Positions 27,758-38,991 of a stretch of DNA of 64,000 nt are shown one piece after another; position 1 is the first letter of the stretch; each line of letters starts with the position of its first letter. This DNA is from Ricinus communis. Its lineage: Eukaryota; Streptophyta; Magnoliopsida; Malpighiales; Euphorbiaceae. The notes beneath the pieces were generated by a model. It saw only the letters and a list, made by a program, of their open reading frames with translations. It had not been told where the DNA came from and searched no databases. The stretch covers positions 3,286,001 to 3,350,000 of the forward strand of contig NC_063257.1 in the NCBI RefSeq assembly GCF_019578655.1. Reading direction: 5' to 3'. Position numbers and translations under genes: made by a program.

Positions 27758-29521
27758 GAAAAGAAAAGAAGAAGAAACAAAGTGGAGGTAAGCCAACAGA
27801 GATCTCATACCCCATATATGCCCCACAAAGTAGTGAAAGAAGAAAAGAAGAAAGTAGTGGAAAAAAAAGAAAGAAAGAACACAGCTTTATAGGGAATAAG
27901 GATAGGGGTTGGATGATTGAAGTCTAAGCTATGTCATGTATAATATATAAAGGCACCTCTTCCATTAAAATTTGAATGTACACTTGATAATATAAATCAA
28001 AATGTATCACATTCTAATCCAAAGTCTCTATGAAAAAAGAAAAGGCAAAGATGCATGGGGGGACAGGCAAAATTTGACAGGACAGAGATCGGCTAGGGTT
28101 TGCGGTGGAAGTGGAAGTGGAGGTGGAATAATAATAGAGAGAGCAGATAGTTATAATCATGGGTGAAGCATATTCACTTTCCTCTTTGTCATCACTTTCT
28201 AAGGCATGATTAGATAAAAGTTCATCAATCTTCTTTCCTTCCCTTTCCTTTATCAAAATTAAAAAGCACTTCCCTCTCCTACTTTTGTTCACTTCACGCT
28301 TCAAAAATAATAACATTGATCCTTGCCTCCCAAGCCTTCTTCTACAATACTAATTTACTAAACTAAAGAACTCAAAAAGTGTTCAAGATTTTGACTATTA
28401 AACTATAATAAGCCCTTTTAATAATGTTACCTCAGCTTATTGGCTTAACAGCAACAAGTGCGAGTAAGACAATGGAAGATCAACTTTGCCAACTAAGATG
28501 GTAAATACTTCTCATTTTGGATTCTATCAATTTGCCAATGAAGATGGCACGGCACATTCTAAAGATTTCTTTTTTTCTTTTGAGGAATCATTCTAAAGAT
28601 ATTTTATTTTATCCTTAATTTTGTTTCGAACCAATTAAACAGGTTATGAAATTAATTATGCTATCCATCTCCGGTGTGGAGATTTTATTCTTCTGTCCCT
28701 GACCGTTAATTTCCTTCAACCAACTCATCAATATTTTTAAGGAAAGCAAACTCAAAGGGAAAGCTATTATTCATTAGGAGCCATTCTCTAATCATAATAC
28801 TCTAGAGAATAGGGTATTATTTCTAAATTTAACCCAAGTGAGAGGATCATTAATATCATTTTGACTACAAGGTTTTTGCAAGCAAAGTTGCATCTTCCTC
28901 CTTTTGTACCAAAAGATGGACGGCTCACTGGATCTTGATTAGATTTGATCTGAGACACTGTTTTTGTTTTCCTGGGCCACTCAAAGAAGCGTTTTAAGAA
29001 TATAAAACCAGCCCATGACGCTTTACCAACTCATGAAAGAAGTAGAGCAGAGTTGATCATACTTCCCAATTGAACAGAATTACGAGGGGTCTTTTTCTTT
29101 AAGACATCAACCCAAATATACTTGGAACTTTGTCCATCTGCTTGTTCCTAATAGTTCTGTTTATTTTGTTTTGTACATTTGTTCCTAATAATTGCTTCCT
29201 TAAAGTATTTGAATTGAACTCTCCTCGGTTTCCGAATATGATTTCTTGTTATGAAGAAACACCCGTATCTGAGAAATGGAGCACGAATTTCACCTTGCAA
29301 GTTGCTTGACTGACATGATTAAGCAGATGAAAATATTGTGGCGTCGGAACTGAACCTGAAGATGTGCAAGTAGGCTCACAAGCTGGCCTCAGTTGAATCC
29401 CTCTGGCCGTTTACACACTACGCTCAGCATATGCAGGGAAACATTCAACTCCAAGATTTTCATATCTAAAACAAATCCAAACAATAAATATAAAGAACCC
29501 AAGTTAGTAAACTAAGATGCA

Positions 29522-29543
29522 TATGTGTGCGCGCGCACACATA
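29522..29543. other. 22-bp perfect palindrome with alternating purine-pyrimidine sequence
   Basis: The sequence is symmetrical about its GCGCGC core, with TGTG and CACA arms, and strictly alternates pyrimidine and purine through all 22 bases. Such DNA favours the left-handed Z form or cruciform extrusion. It lies 1.4 kb beyond the SBP1 stop, in gene-free DNA. Confidence 0.8.
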
Positions 29544-29763
29544 CAAGAACAGAATGTTCCATCAGACACGTCGTCATATGCAATCAATTTTAAGCATAGC
29601 GTTGTTTTTCTTCGGTTAATTTAACAGTCACAAAGCCATTATGAGAGACTGAAAAAATAAAGAGGGATGGCATGCCGTTGTACATCATAATGGAAAGACG
29701 ATGGCTTTGCTGGAAATGTTTACGCGATGAGCGGCTAAAACAATACACGATACGATTACCATA

Positions 29764-29803
29764 TGACGTCACCTAATCACAATGGACTGTAAGATTGACG
29801 TCA
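29764..29803. promoter_or_regulatory. Two TGACGTCA bZIP-type palindromes
   Basis: Perfect TGACGTCA octamers occur at 29764-29771 and 29796-29803, 32 bp apart, about three helical turns. An ACGTCGTCA variant lies near 29567. TGACGTCA is the optimal site for TGA/C-box bZIP factors. No gene start is recognised on either side, so the target is unknown. Confidence 0.45.
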
Positions 29804-30520
29804 GCAGTGACACATAACAGCCGTCGCTCATGGGCATAATTCTCGTTGGCCCTCAAAACCTGGGTCTTGTATTTAATAAAATGATCCCTTGTTTTACGGA
29901 TGAAGTTGTGTCAACTCAATTAGTGCAATTATTTTGTTAGTAAATCTAGATGAAATTGATAAGTTTGCAAGTTCCAAATTCATAAAGTTCTTGGCCATAA
30001 ACCAAGAATTACATGCATTAGCACAACCCTTTAGTCCTGGATCCAATTTTTGAACCCATTTCCGGAAAACCCACCCGCCCGGAGCATCACTTCAATTCTG
30101 ACCAACCCAATATCGGAGGTGGCTGTGGTGGACCAACTACCTATTAAGCTTGGCATGCATGCAGAAAGGGTTGAGTGGGTGGGGACAGGGGTAGGTGGTT
30201 GGTGGGTTCTGCACTAGCAAGCATATAAGTTCCATAAACAGCAAACAACCAAAAATTATATCTTGTGCATGTGAAATTCTTATTTATTGGTGTTGCTAAA
30301 TTTTTTAAATTTTTATCTAAATTTGATGTGTATGACTCCTATATATGATCATTTGATGTATATGACTTCTATGTATGATCATTTTATAATTAAATTATTT
30401 CATATTTAGAGCATTAAAATATATTTAATTATTTAAAATTAATAAATATATATCAATTATCTATCAATTTAATATATAACTAAAATATATACTAAACTTA
30501 TTTTCTTTTTAGATTTTAAG

Positions 30521-30582
30521 AGTCATCAACTCACTTTCTCAAAAAAAAAAAAAAAAAAAAAAGTCATCAAGTTACTCTTTGC
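30521..30582. repeat. A22 tract flanked by an imperfect 20-bp direct repeat
   Basis: AGTCATCAACTCACTTTCTC at 30521-30540 is followed by 22 A and then AGTCATCAAGTTACTCTTTG at 30562-30581. The flanking copies resemble a target-site duplication around a poly-A tail, but no retroelement body is present. Confidence 0.6.
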
Positions 30583-30620
30583 ACGAAGCATAGACCTAAA
30601 AGAGTGGCAGACAGTTTTGA

Positions 30621-30660
30621 CAGGTTTATTAGAAGAAGATGCCAGGTTTATTAGAAGAAG
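30621..30660. repeat. Tandem 22-bp direct repeat
   Basis: CAGGTTTATTAGAAGAAG occurs at 30621 and 30643, a perfect 18-base match with period 22. It lies about 290 bp beyond the SBP1 stop codon, possibly in its 3' untranslated region. Confidence 0.85.
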
Positions 30661-30948
30661 CCTTTCTTTTTATTCTAATTTATTTACAGGCCATCCAAGT
30701 GATTAGATAAAATCTCATTGTCACTGTACATGCAACTCCTTCCAACGGAATTTTTATGATTCTCCAGGGTAACCCAGTTAAAGCAAAGTCTATAAGAAAT
30801 GCACACAATTATGCCTTTTTCCAGAAATATGATTCACCATACAATAGCCACAACAGGAGAAAAACCAGCGGCTGTATCAAGCAATAAAATGACATAATCA
30901 ATGCATATAACTTTAGTATAACATTGCGCCATTTATAAATATATCCTA

Positions 30949-33769
30949 TTACATATAGACTTCCATGGCAACAAACTTAGACTGACATAGGGGACAAAAA
31001 CTAAGCTTACTTTCACAATCCTTACAAACGCATAGATGCTTACATGGGATCAGAAGCATGCAAACCTCATTGACTTTGCAAACCTTACAAGTCATCAATT
31101 CTTTCATGTCATTATTCTCCTTAGAGAGCAGATGAAAGTCAATAGCACGACCATTGCAGCAAGAAGCAGTATCATCCACCTCACTATCACCACACCCTTC
31201 TTTGCTATCTTTACTTTGAGCATAGACTTGCTGAAGGTTAAAGTTGAGGGCATTTATCACACTTTCATTGTATCTAGCTCGTTGCTGCCAAGCTCCTGCT
31301 TCCACAGATAATTGTTCCATTTGCTCTTCAAGTTCCATATTCCTCTTGCTAATGCTTTCTACCTCTGCTTCTTTTTCACGAAGTTTTTCAAGAACTTTTT
31401 CTTCCACAAGCGAGAGAGCTTGGAGTTGGTTAGCCTGAACCTTCTCTAGGATAGTTTGCCTCAATCGATCACCCTACCAGAAATTCAAGACGGCCAAGAA
31501 CTATTCAATAGTATATCAATAATTTATTACCAGAAAAGAACTCTTTCTCTAAAGTTTTCACACTACGATTGGGCCATTGAGAAGGAAAACATAATGAAAG
31601 AGGAGGTGGAAAAATAAAAAGAATTTCAAAAACCTTCTAAACTAAGAGTGGCAGGTTCGCGTAACTCATGCTTTAAGAAAATGTAACTTCACATTGAATT
31701 TGCTGCCAACTATGTATACCAGCTGACGCTACAATTCCATTGCTTTAAAGAAGTTGGTATTTCTTTTGTTTAAACCATTTCCATGTATATATAAGTGGTT
31801 CAGGATGTATTAACACCATTTGTTTGGTGTATAATATCAGATGAATATTTTCAATCAAAGCACATGGGAAGATGAAAGACAAAATAAAATTAAGAACAAA
31901 ATATCAAATAGGAAATTTGCAACAAGAGAAGGCTCTTGACTGAATCAACAAGTGCAAAATCTCATCTATTAACTTCAAAGAGATTTAGTTACCAAAAATG
32001 CATATCCATAACTCATCATGTGGACCCCTTCAAGATCAAAACAACGCTCTACAAAATTTCATTCAGAACAAGCATCTGAACAAATATAATCTTATAGTTC
32101 TCAGCCACTTAGACAAGAATTAATTGACATAAGGCAATGACCACAAAATCCTATAGCTAGAAAGACATAATGCCCCAAAGAAATCACATAAAAAGAGATA
32201 ATATAGACAAGTTTCACCATTGAAGCTACTATTTGGACTTTACAAATTCTAATTAGAAAGTTGTACATAACAGTAGAGCAATGCTTTCAATACATTAACA
32301 ACAGATACAATTGTCAAGCAATGGAAAGATCTGGTTAGGAAAGGACAACCACACAATGAATAAACTTCCAAATTAGGGGTCTTGATAATTAGGCAGAGAG
32401 CGTAGTTAATTTAACATAGTCCATCATTGGTTATATAAGTTATTGTACTAGTTCACTGTCTACATTACACGTGCATATAAAACATGTTCATTAATTGATG
32501 TTACCAGTTACTAGAGAGCTTAGCGACAAACTGAAGCAACGTTACCATAATTACATAAAGGAGCTGAACAGAAGGAACTTTGTGCTTTCAAGCGACATGA
32601 AACATATCAACAGAACAATATAGGGAAACAGATATACCTACAGAACCAATTTATCCAAAATAATGTCATGTAGTTGCCTGATATAGCAATAGAATTCGAG
32701 AAATGTACAAGCAGACACAAATACAAAGAACAGCCAGTTTGCACAATTTATGTAGCACACATTAAGATAGTGAACACTATCAGTAAGGCTGAAAAACACC
32801 TAAATCATCCTAAAAATATGGAAACTAGAAACAAGTTCATTCTCCCAAGCAAATCAAATTCTTTAAACACAGACCTGAACCTTGAGGAATCTATCAATTT
32901 CCGCATCCTGTCGCTGTAACTCCCTATCGATATCGTCCCCAATGAGCGAAATCAAAGCAGAATCACCAGAAGATGAAAGACGGGTATTGTCAAGGGACAA
33001 GCCTAACCCAGTTGAAACTGATCGTGCTTGCAAGAAATCGACCGATGAAATCTGAGAATTATTCTCCAAAAAATCTTGCTCCTTTAACTTCTTTTTCTTG
33101 GGTTCCAACCCATAATTATTCCAAGGCAAATCAGCTCCCCCATCACTTCCATCAGCAATGGTAGCCGGACCCGGTGCAAACCCCACAACATGAACTAGAA
33201 GCAGACCAAAATAAACAATACCCATAAATTTATTAAACTAGTTTGACAAAATACCAAACCTTGAAAAGCTTTAAAGACTCAATTAAAGTTCTGTAGCTAT
33301 ATTATTCGAAAATTGAGCTTTTTTAGCTTAGAAATGAGTTAATACTCACTAAAGATTCCTCTATTTAGTACCCTATGGCTTCACAACTAGACAAAAAGAC
33401 ATGCAGTGCAAACACACGTAAATTAACAATGGATACTTTAAACAGAAATAGAGAACGTACAAGGAGGTGGAATATATGGAGGATGCTGAGATTGAACTTG
33501 TAAATTAACAGGGTTATAATAAACCTGTCCGTCAATTGAGTACAAGTTTCTGAATATAAAGAGGAAAAAAATTGGTCAGAAATTGAGAAATTCAAGCTGG
33601 TTAAATGAATAAATGTGAAAAGTAATGTTAGGGTTTTGAGAGAAATGAAATTAGAAAAAAGAAAAAAGTTTTGGTCTTGAAATAAAACTTACCTTAAGTT
33701 CTTAGATTGCTGCTGCTGGTGGTGGTGGTATTGTTGTTGAAAGTGGTTTTGAGGAAGAGCCATGGACAT
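30949..33769 (-). CDS. SBP1: SBP1-type RING E3 ubiquitin ligase (S-RNase-binding protein / BOI-related family)
   Basis: Four exons, 33693-33769, 33461-33549, 32875-33194 and 30949-31473, join in phase with GT-AG borders into 336 aa. The start is the upstream of two in-frame ATGs (MSMALPQN); MALPQN two codons later is equally likely. The order is a Gln/His-rich N-terminus, HPPYIPPPFHVVGFAPG (the conserved SBP1-type motif), a Lys-rich KKKKLK patch, ELQRQDAEIDRFLKVQGDRL, a coiled coil (about 167-225) and a C-terminal RING. The RING spans about 291-325: CKVC, PCKHLCVCKDC, then CPLC, so all C3HC4 ligands are present. Family knowledge: petunia SBP1 binds S-RNase, and the related Arabidopsis BOI/BRG proteins restrain cell death and gibberellin responses as cytoplasmic or nuclear E3 ligases. 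The substrate here is unknown. The last intron is 1401 bp. Confidence 0.93.
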
Positions 33770-34937
33770 GGAGAGGATTGAATGTGAAATCAAAACTATA
33801 AAAAAAAATAATAATAATAAAAAAAAAGGGGGAAAAAGGAAGAAGAGAAAAATAGGAGAGGAACTTCTTTGTTAATTAAGGAAAGAAAGAAACTGGCGAG
33901 ATGGCGGATAGGGGCGATTTCATTGTATTTTCTAGAAAGTCCTTGCAGTATTCTAAAATTATGATCTACCCTTTCTTAGTGTTATTAAATTATGGATTTG
34001 GGTCTTTCAGTTGGTAGACTATTTTTGCAGTTCCAAGCCCAACTCTTACATTGCTTAGTCCAGCCTTGCAAATTAACTCTTGGACCTAAAGCTGTTTATT
34101 CAAATGAGACTCTTGACTTTCACAAACGAACAGCTGGACAACTGAACTAATAATAATAAAACACTATTTGTAATTTGAAATCACATAAACTAATGTTAAG
34201 TATAAGATTAAAATGTTATTTCATAAATGAAAACGTTATTATTTAGTTAAAACAAAGTCTTAGCTACCGCCTACTGGATAAAAATATTGAAGTGGAAGCT
34301 ATGGCCTACGGGATAAATTATTATAATTATGATTTTTATTTATACTTAAAAAGATATGTAATATCTAAACAAGTCATGTTAACTATTAGATCATCACATT
34401 AAATTAAACTGAAAGAAAACAAATAAGATTACTACATTAATTAGCTAGTTATTCCTTAATTAATCTCCTCCTGATTGTTAAAAAAGAAAAAGAAAGTAAA
34501 TGCATAATATTGAACAGATTATGTATTCGCTAAAAGAAGTAAGAAAAAGTTTCAAATTCAGTCATAAACTACGAACTCCCACAGAAATTGTAGAAACAAA
34601 ATTAAGTTCTTGAACATTGCTCCATACATCAAATGCCTATTATGCTCAAAGTAAATCACTTTCATAAAAATAAACTATAAATACTCTGAGTTTAGAAAAT
34701 AATTATGTAATTATATTGAATCAAGTTGAGCCCAATACGGACTTGAGTTGTTTATTATCAAACCAAGAGAAATTTTGATTAATTTGAATTTAATTTTTTT
34801 TTTATCAAACCAAATTAAGTTTTAACTAGTTTGGATTTGATTATTTATTACTGAGTTGAATTGGTTTGAATTCATTATATTTATTTATAGTTTACATGAA
34901 TGTAAATAAATTCAGTAAGATAAACGGATTTAAGTAA

Positions 34938-34973
<36 letters not shown>

Positions 34974-35394
34974 TTTTAGAGTTGATTTAAAATTATAATT
35001 TTTGAAAATAAATATAAGTTTCATGATATACGAATACAAATAAACTGCATGTTTAGCTTGTTTATATGCATAAAAAATAAAATAAAAATTGTGATTGTGG
35101 TGGAATTTCACGTGATACTTGGTAAACAGGGAATAGTGATAGTGTTATGGATTGGATTTATATCTCAGAATGAAATAAATTCTGAAACAATAAAAATGTA
35201 TAAAGAATTGGCATCCTGGTGCGGCACCACATTGGAAGCTGCGATAATTAAGGCAGGCAAACCGTAAGAGGTGCTAGTGTTTATTGTCCCCATCTCCATG
35301 TGACTCCTCTGCTCAATTTCCTCATAAAAGCACAATCTAGATCCAACAATACATTAGTTCCTACAGCCTCTTCCACTGAAAGGAAAAGAAGTTC
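33770..35394. other. Intergenic region between SBP1 and RALF34 (divergent promoters)
   Basis: The two genes point away from each other, so this 1.6-kb stretch should carry both promoters. It is AT-rich and holds an AT/GT microsatellite at 34938-34973. TCATAAAAG near 35322 is a weak TATA-like match some 70 bp before the RALF34 ATG. Confidence 0.6.
34938..34973. repeat. (TA)n(TG)n compound microsatellite
   Basis: About 12 TA units run straight into about 6 GT units, 420 bp upstream of the RALF34 start. Confidence 0.92.
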
Positions 35395-35766
35395 ATGGCA
35401 CATTCAGCTCTTTTTGTTCTTTCCATAGCAGTAACGTGTCTAGTTACTGAAACTCATCAATTGGTTGATCAGAGAAGCTTCCAGCTGATGGAGGAGAATC
35501 TCGAATGGCCATCAACGATGAGTTTGTACGATGAGTTTGGGGACAGTGAAGACGAAGATGGTGGTGGGTCGTTGGATAGGAGGTCTCTATATGGAAGAGG
35601 AAAGCCCATGCACTATTACATATCGTATGGCGCTTTATCTGCAAATAGGGTGCCTTGCCCACCTCGCTCAGGAAGGTCTTACTATACTCATGATTGTTTC
35701 GGTTCAAGAACGCAGGTTAATCCTTACACTAGAGGCTGCTCTTGTATTACCCATTGCAGGAGATAG
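35395..35766 (+). CDS. RALFL34: RALF34-like rapid alkalinization factor preprohormone
   Basis: A single exon of 123 aa. Residues 1 to about 20 (MAHSALFVLSIAVTCLVTET) form a signal peptide. An acidic propeptide follows (FGDSEDEDGGG), then DRRSL, which matches the RRxL site cut by the subtilase S1P/SBT6.1. The mature peptide has the receptor-contact YISY motif (YYISYGALSANRVPCPPRSG), SYYTHDCF and ends CITHCRR. ISYGALSANRVPCPPRSGRS is the RALF34 hallmark, distinguishing it from RALF1, 23 and 33. Family knowledge: secreted RALF peptides bind CrRLK1L receptors such as THESEUS1 and FERONIA, and RALF34 acts in lateral-root initiation and pollen-tube integrity. Odd point: the usual Ser two residues after the third Cys is Cys here (GCSCITHC), so the mature peptide has five cysteines instead of four. 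Confidence 0.96.
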   Translation: MAHSALFVLSIAVTCLVTETHQLVDQRSFQLMEENLEWPSTMSLYDEFGDSEDEDGGGSLDRRSLYGRGKPMHYYISYGALSANRVPCPPRSGRSYYTHDCFGSRTQVNPYTRGCSCITHCRR

Positions 35767-36073
35767 AGAATGTTTCTAAGCTAGCTACATTTTGAGTTTT
35801 GTTGGCATTTTGAGTTTCTTGTTGCTTGTTACTACTGTTTCGACCTTTGGGTCGTTTCTGTTGTAGTTCGTCGACTTATCAGAAATCTCAATAGTTGAGT
35901 GGGAGTGATTAGACCAGTGCGGTAGTTGAGGCTTTTGTTTTGTTAGGTTCTGAAATCAAGGCGTGAAATGTGACAGTTGCTGTTTAATTAGTGGTATTTG
36001 TGCTGCTGCCATTTCCACTTAAACTAATTCCAATACCAAATGAATAAAATCCTAACTGCCACTACATTTAAAA

Positions 36074-37798
36074 TAGGCTAACACGCATCGGTCCAATTCA
36101 GTTATTTATAAATTATTAAAATGATATTAAACTTTGATTATTTTAAAATTGAAGATACCAGTACCGTACCAAACATAAAAGGATATAATACCGTATTATA
36201 CCAATTTTACGGTTCAATACAGTTCGGTTCGGTGCTATTTTCAGTTCTAAAAAATTTAAAAAATATAACTCTAATCTCATCTTTAATCAAATTCATTTAG
36301 AGAAAATATGATTACCAACCTAAAAAAAGTAGCATGAAAATCTAAATTACAATTGCAATCACATTCTTGAACAACCTGTTTCACTATTCAGCCACTTGCA
36401 AATATAATAATTCATTCAATATTCAAATACAAACTATTAAAATATATATTACTGCAAGGATAAAATATTTTACATATGTCAATCATTAAAATAAATAAAT
36501 TTACAAATTTTATGTAGCACTAAAATACATGTTCAAAATTAGCAAATGAATGTTATTACCTCCCCTTAAAATTAACAGTCCATATTTAATCTTGGCATAA
36601 GGGACTCACCAATCTCAGGATCTTGAATAATTTCTTAATAAAAGTAAGAAATTACATCAATAAAACTTAACAGAATCAACAATAAATAAACATATGTAAG
36701 AAGTAAAGAAATTTTACATGACTCTATGCTTTCAAAATCCTCTATTTGATTCTTCAATATCCTCTATTGATTCTTCTAGTTGGATAGGTTTATTTGAACT
36801 TCTAAGCCAATCTTGACAACAAATGAGGACCTCCGCTGTTATAGGAAGTAAAGAACTTTTATATTGTTAAAAGATGTTTTGACAATTTTTTCTAAATTTT
36901 GTTTGATCATTTTCAAAAAATAAATAAATTTATAAATATAATTTAATATATTTTTTTATATTTTAATATTAATTTATAATATTTTAAAATTTAATAAATT
37001 AATTATTTCTAAATATTTAATTTTTTTAAGTTTTATTAGTATAATAATATAAAAATTATTTTTAAATATTTATTTCTTAATTTTAATATTTATATAAATT
37101 AATACTTTTAGTATAATTAATATTATTATTCTTAAAATAAAAATATTATATAATTAAAAAGTAATTTATTCATAAATATAGTGTAAATAATATTATATTT
37201 ATATAATAATATATTTTTATAATTTTTACTAATTTATATAACTTTTTATTAAATTAAATAATTCTTTAATTAACTTGTCAAAAATTTCTAGATAGTAAAT
37301 AATTTTAAATATAGTATTATAGTATGTATACTAGATTACTAATATCAATATACTATGTGACATATTAATATATATAACTTATATTTTTTATAGAGTATAA
37401 AGTATATTATGATATTATAGTTATTTTTAATATGTATTATTTTTTATATTTCGATAACAATTGCTTGAATTATATAAATGATAAATATAAAATAATTTTT
37501 TATAGAGTATATAGATTATTTTTTTAATATATATATTTTTTATATAATATAAATAATTTTTTATAAATATATGTAAAAAATTCGGTTCTATGGTTTGGTC
37601 CGGATCAATACAAGACGGATCGATTTTGGTACGGTTACAGTACGGTTTTTACTAAAGAACCAGTACTATACCGTAATAGTAAAAAAATTCGGATCGGTTC
37701 AATTCAGTTATAAAATTTTTTAGTTTTTTCGGTTCTAATACTTTTCGGTATGGTTATTCGGTTCGGACGGAAATCATCGAGATCCATGCTCAATCCTA
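36074..37798. mobile_element. Decayed hAT-superfamily transposon (non-autonomous, about 1.7 kb)
   Basis: The left end reads TAGGCTAACACGCATCGG. The right end, on the other strand, reads TAGGATTGAGCATGGATC, giving imperfect terminal inverted repeats. Flanking octamers are ATTTAAAA (left) and GTTTAAAG (right), sharing six central bases, as expected for a mutated 8-bp hAT target-site duplication. Both ends carry CGGTTCGGT/GGTACGGT-type subterminal motifs, typical of plant hATs. An antisense scrap of transposase C-terminus lies at 36732-36857, and the rest is AT-rich filler. The subterminal motifs and the scrap are seen directly; the exact borders are inferred. Confidence 0.65.
36732..36857 (-). 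pseudogene. hAT transposase C-terminal fragment
   Basis: The minus strand gives 41 codons and a stop, including LLPITAEVLICCQDWLR. This resembles the extreme C-terminus of plant hAT transposases, where a Leu-rich helix ends in an ICxQDWLR-type motif after the dimerisation domain. Upstream of it the frame dissolves into AT-rich sequence, so the rest of the transposase has been deleted or has diverged. The stop follows an acidic tail (EESIEDIEES). Confidence 0.6.
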
Positions 37799-38991
37799 GT
37801 TTAAAGTCTACAGTGAACAAGCTCAAATCTCCAATTCATGAATACAACTCCGCTGTTAACTGTAGTATTTTTTTTAATTTTTTATTCTTTAATTTTAAAT
37901 TCACCGACAGAGTAGAGATGCCAAATCACTACTGCGCTAGTGGTAGGTGTACAGAGGAATTATATTATATCTGTCTTCTGCAGAGATCATAGCTGACATT
38001 TTTGAAGACAAAAAAATAAAATTAATCTTATAACTAAACTTTACTGACCAATTCCACATTATTAATGAATAATTGCGCCAGCTAGCATGTGAAAAGAAAG
38101 CATAAATTAAGTTTTTTTTGCACGAAGACTCGACCAGACACGATATGGAAGATGCTTTAATTATCATTTAAGTAAATACTTGCGAGATGTTCATTGTCAG
38201 CAATAGCTGAGCTGACTAAGTGATTCCCTTGATATATGCTTATTTATGTTACGAGTACTAACAAATATAATCAGAGCACGTTTCCTTTTCTGCGCTCCGA
38301 CAACCGGACTTTTGACATCATATGCATGCAGCGGTGCTCTTCCTTCATTTCCTAACAGAAAATTATTTGTCCAAAAAGAATCAGATGTGATCCTTCTAGT
38401 ATTGCTCTTCCCTCGATCCGTTTTTCTTTTGGCATTTTCTTTTATTATTTTATCTTATTATTGATTTGTCACAGCGCTAGCATCATATTGTAATCTCATA
38501 TTTGCTCCGAGTTTAATCCTTGCCACTTTTGCATTTCTTATTTGGTTGTTACTGGGTATTTGGGTTAATGACTCCAAACATATAATAATCACCAAATAAA
38601 ATAAAAATGTAAGCGGAAGACCAAATAGTTGCTGAAATAATATAATATGAACATTATTACATTACAATAATTAAATTAAATAATAGTATTTAAAAAGATA
38701 AATGGTTTCTTGCTTTTACATCATAAACAAATATATTTATATAAAAACAAAGGAAAAAAATAAATTAAAAAGCTATCGCTCACAAGTCACTACCGAATCC
38801 ATTCCAGGCTGTTTTTCCACTCAACGGGCAATTGGGCAACCAAAAAGTCCAAACCTTTGTTCCTTCAATTCCTTGCCCGCTTAGCTGTTTCTCATTTTCC
38901 ACTTCCTCTCTTCAACGAAAAAATAGAAACAACAATAATAAAATCAAAGGGGAAAGTTAAAATGTAAAAATAGTCTTCCTCTTAGTCACCA

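Larger units (their letters stand above)
18078..30948. other. 12.9-kb interval without a recognisable gene between HSFB4 and SBP1
   Basis: The first 600 bp hold the HSFB4 leader and promoter. The remainder has several microsatellites, A/T runs and short frames with no family signature. Local features recorded separately are two adjacent inverted repeats at 21009-21048, a 22-bp alternating purine-pyrimidine palindrome at 29522-29543, two TGACGTCA sites at 29764-29803 and small tandem repeats near 30.5-30.7 kb. I looked for conserved plant microRNA sequences and tRNA-type motifs by eye and found none. Confidence 0.55.
35767..38991. other. Intergenic region between RALF34 and the LEA_2 gene
   Basis: It contains the RALF34 3' flank, a decayed hAT-like element (36074-37798, listed separately) and about 1.2 kb of AT-rich DNA without recognisable genes. 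The LEA_2 gene converges on RALF34, so no promoter of these two genes is expected here. Confidence 0.6.

Noticed and set aside
29590..29772. 60-codon minus-strand frame whose start overlaps a TGACGTCA site
   Set aside because: No family match, signal peptide or domain, and its length is compatible with chance.
30541..30562. SINE or processed pseudogene tail
   Set aside because: The flanking duplication encloses only the A run; there is no element body or pol III box.
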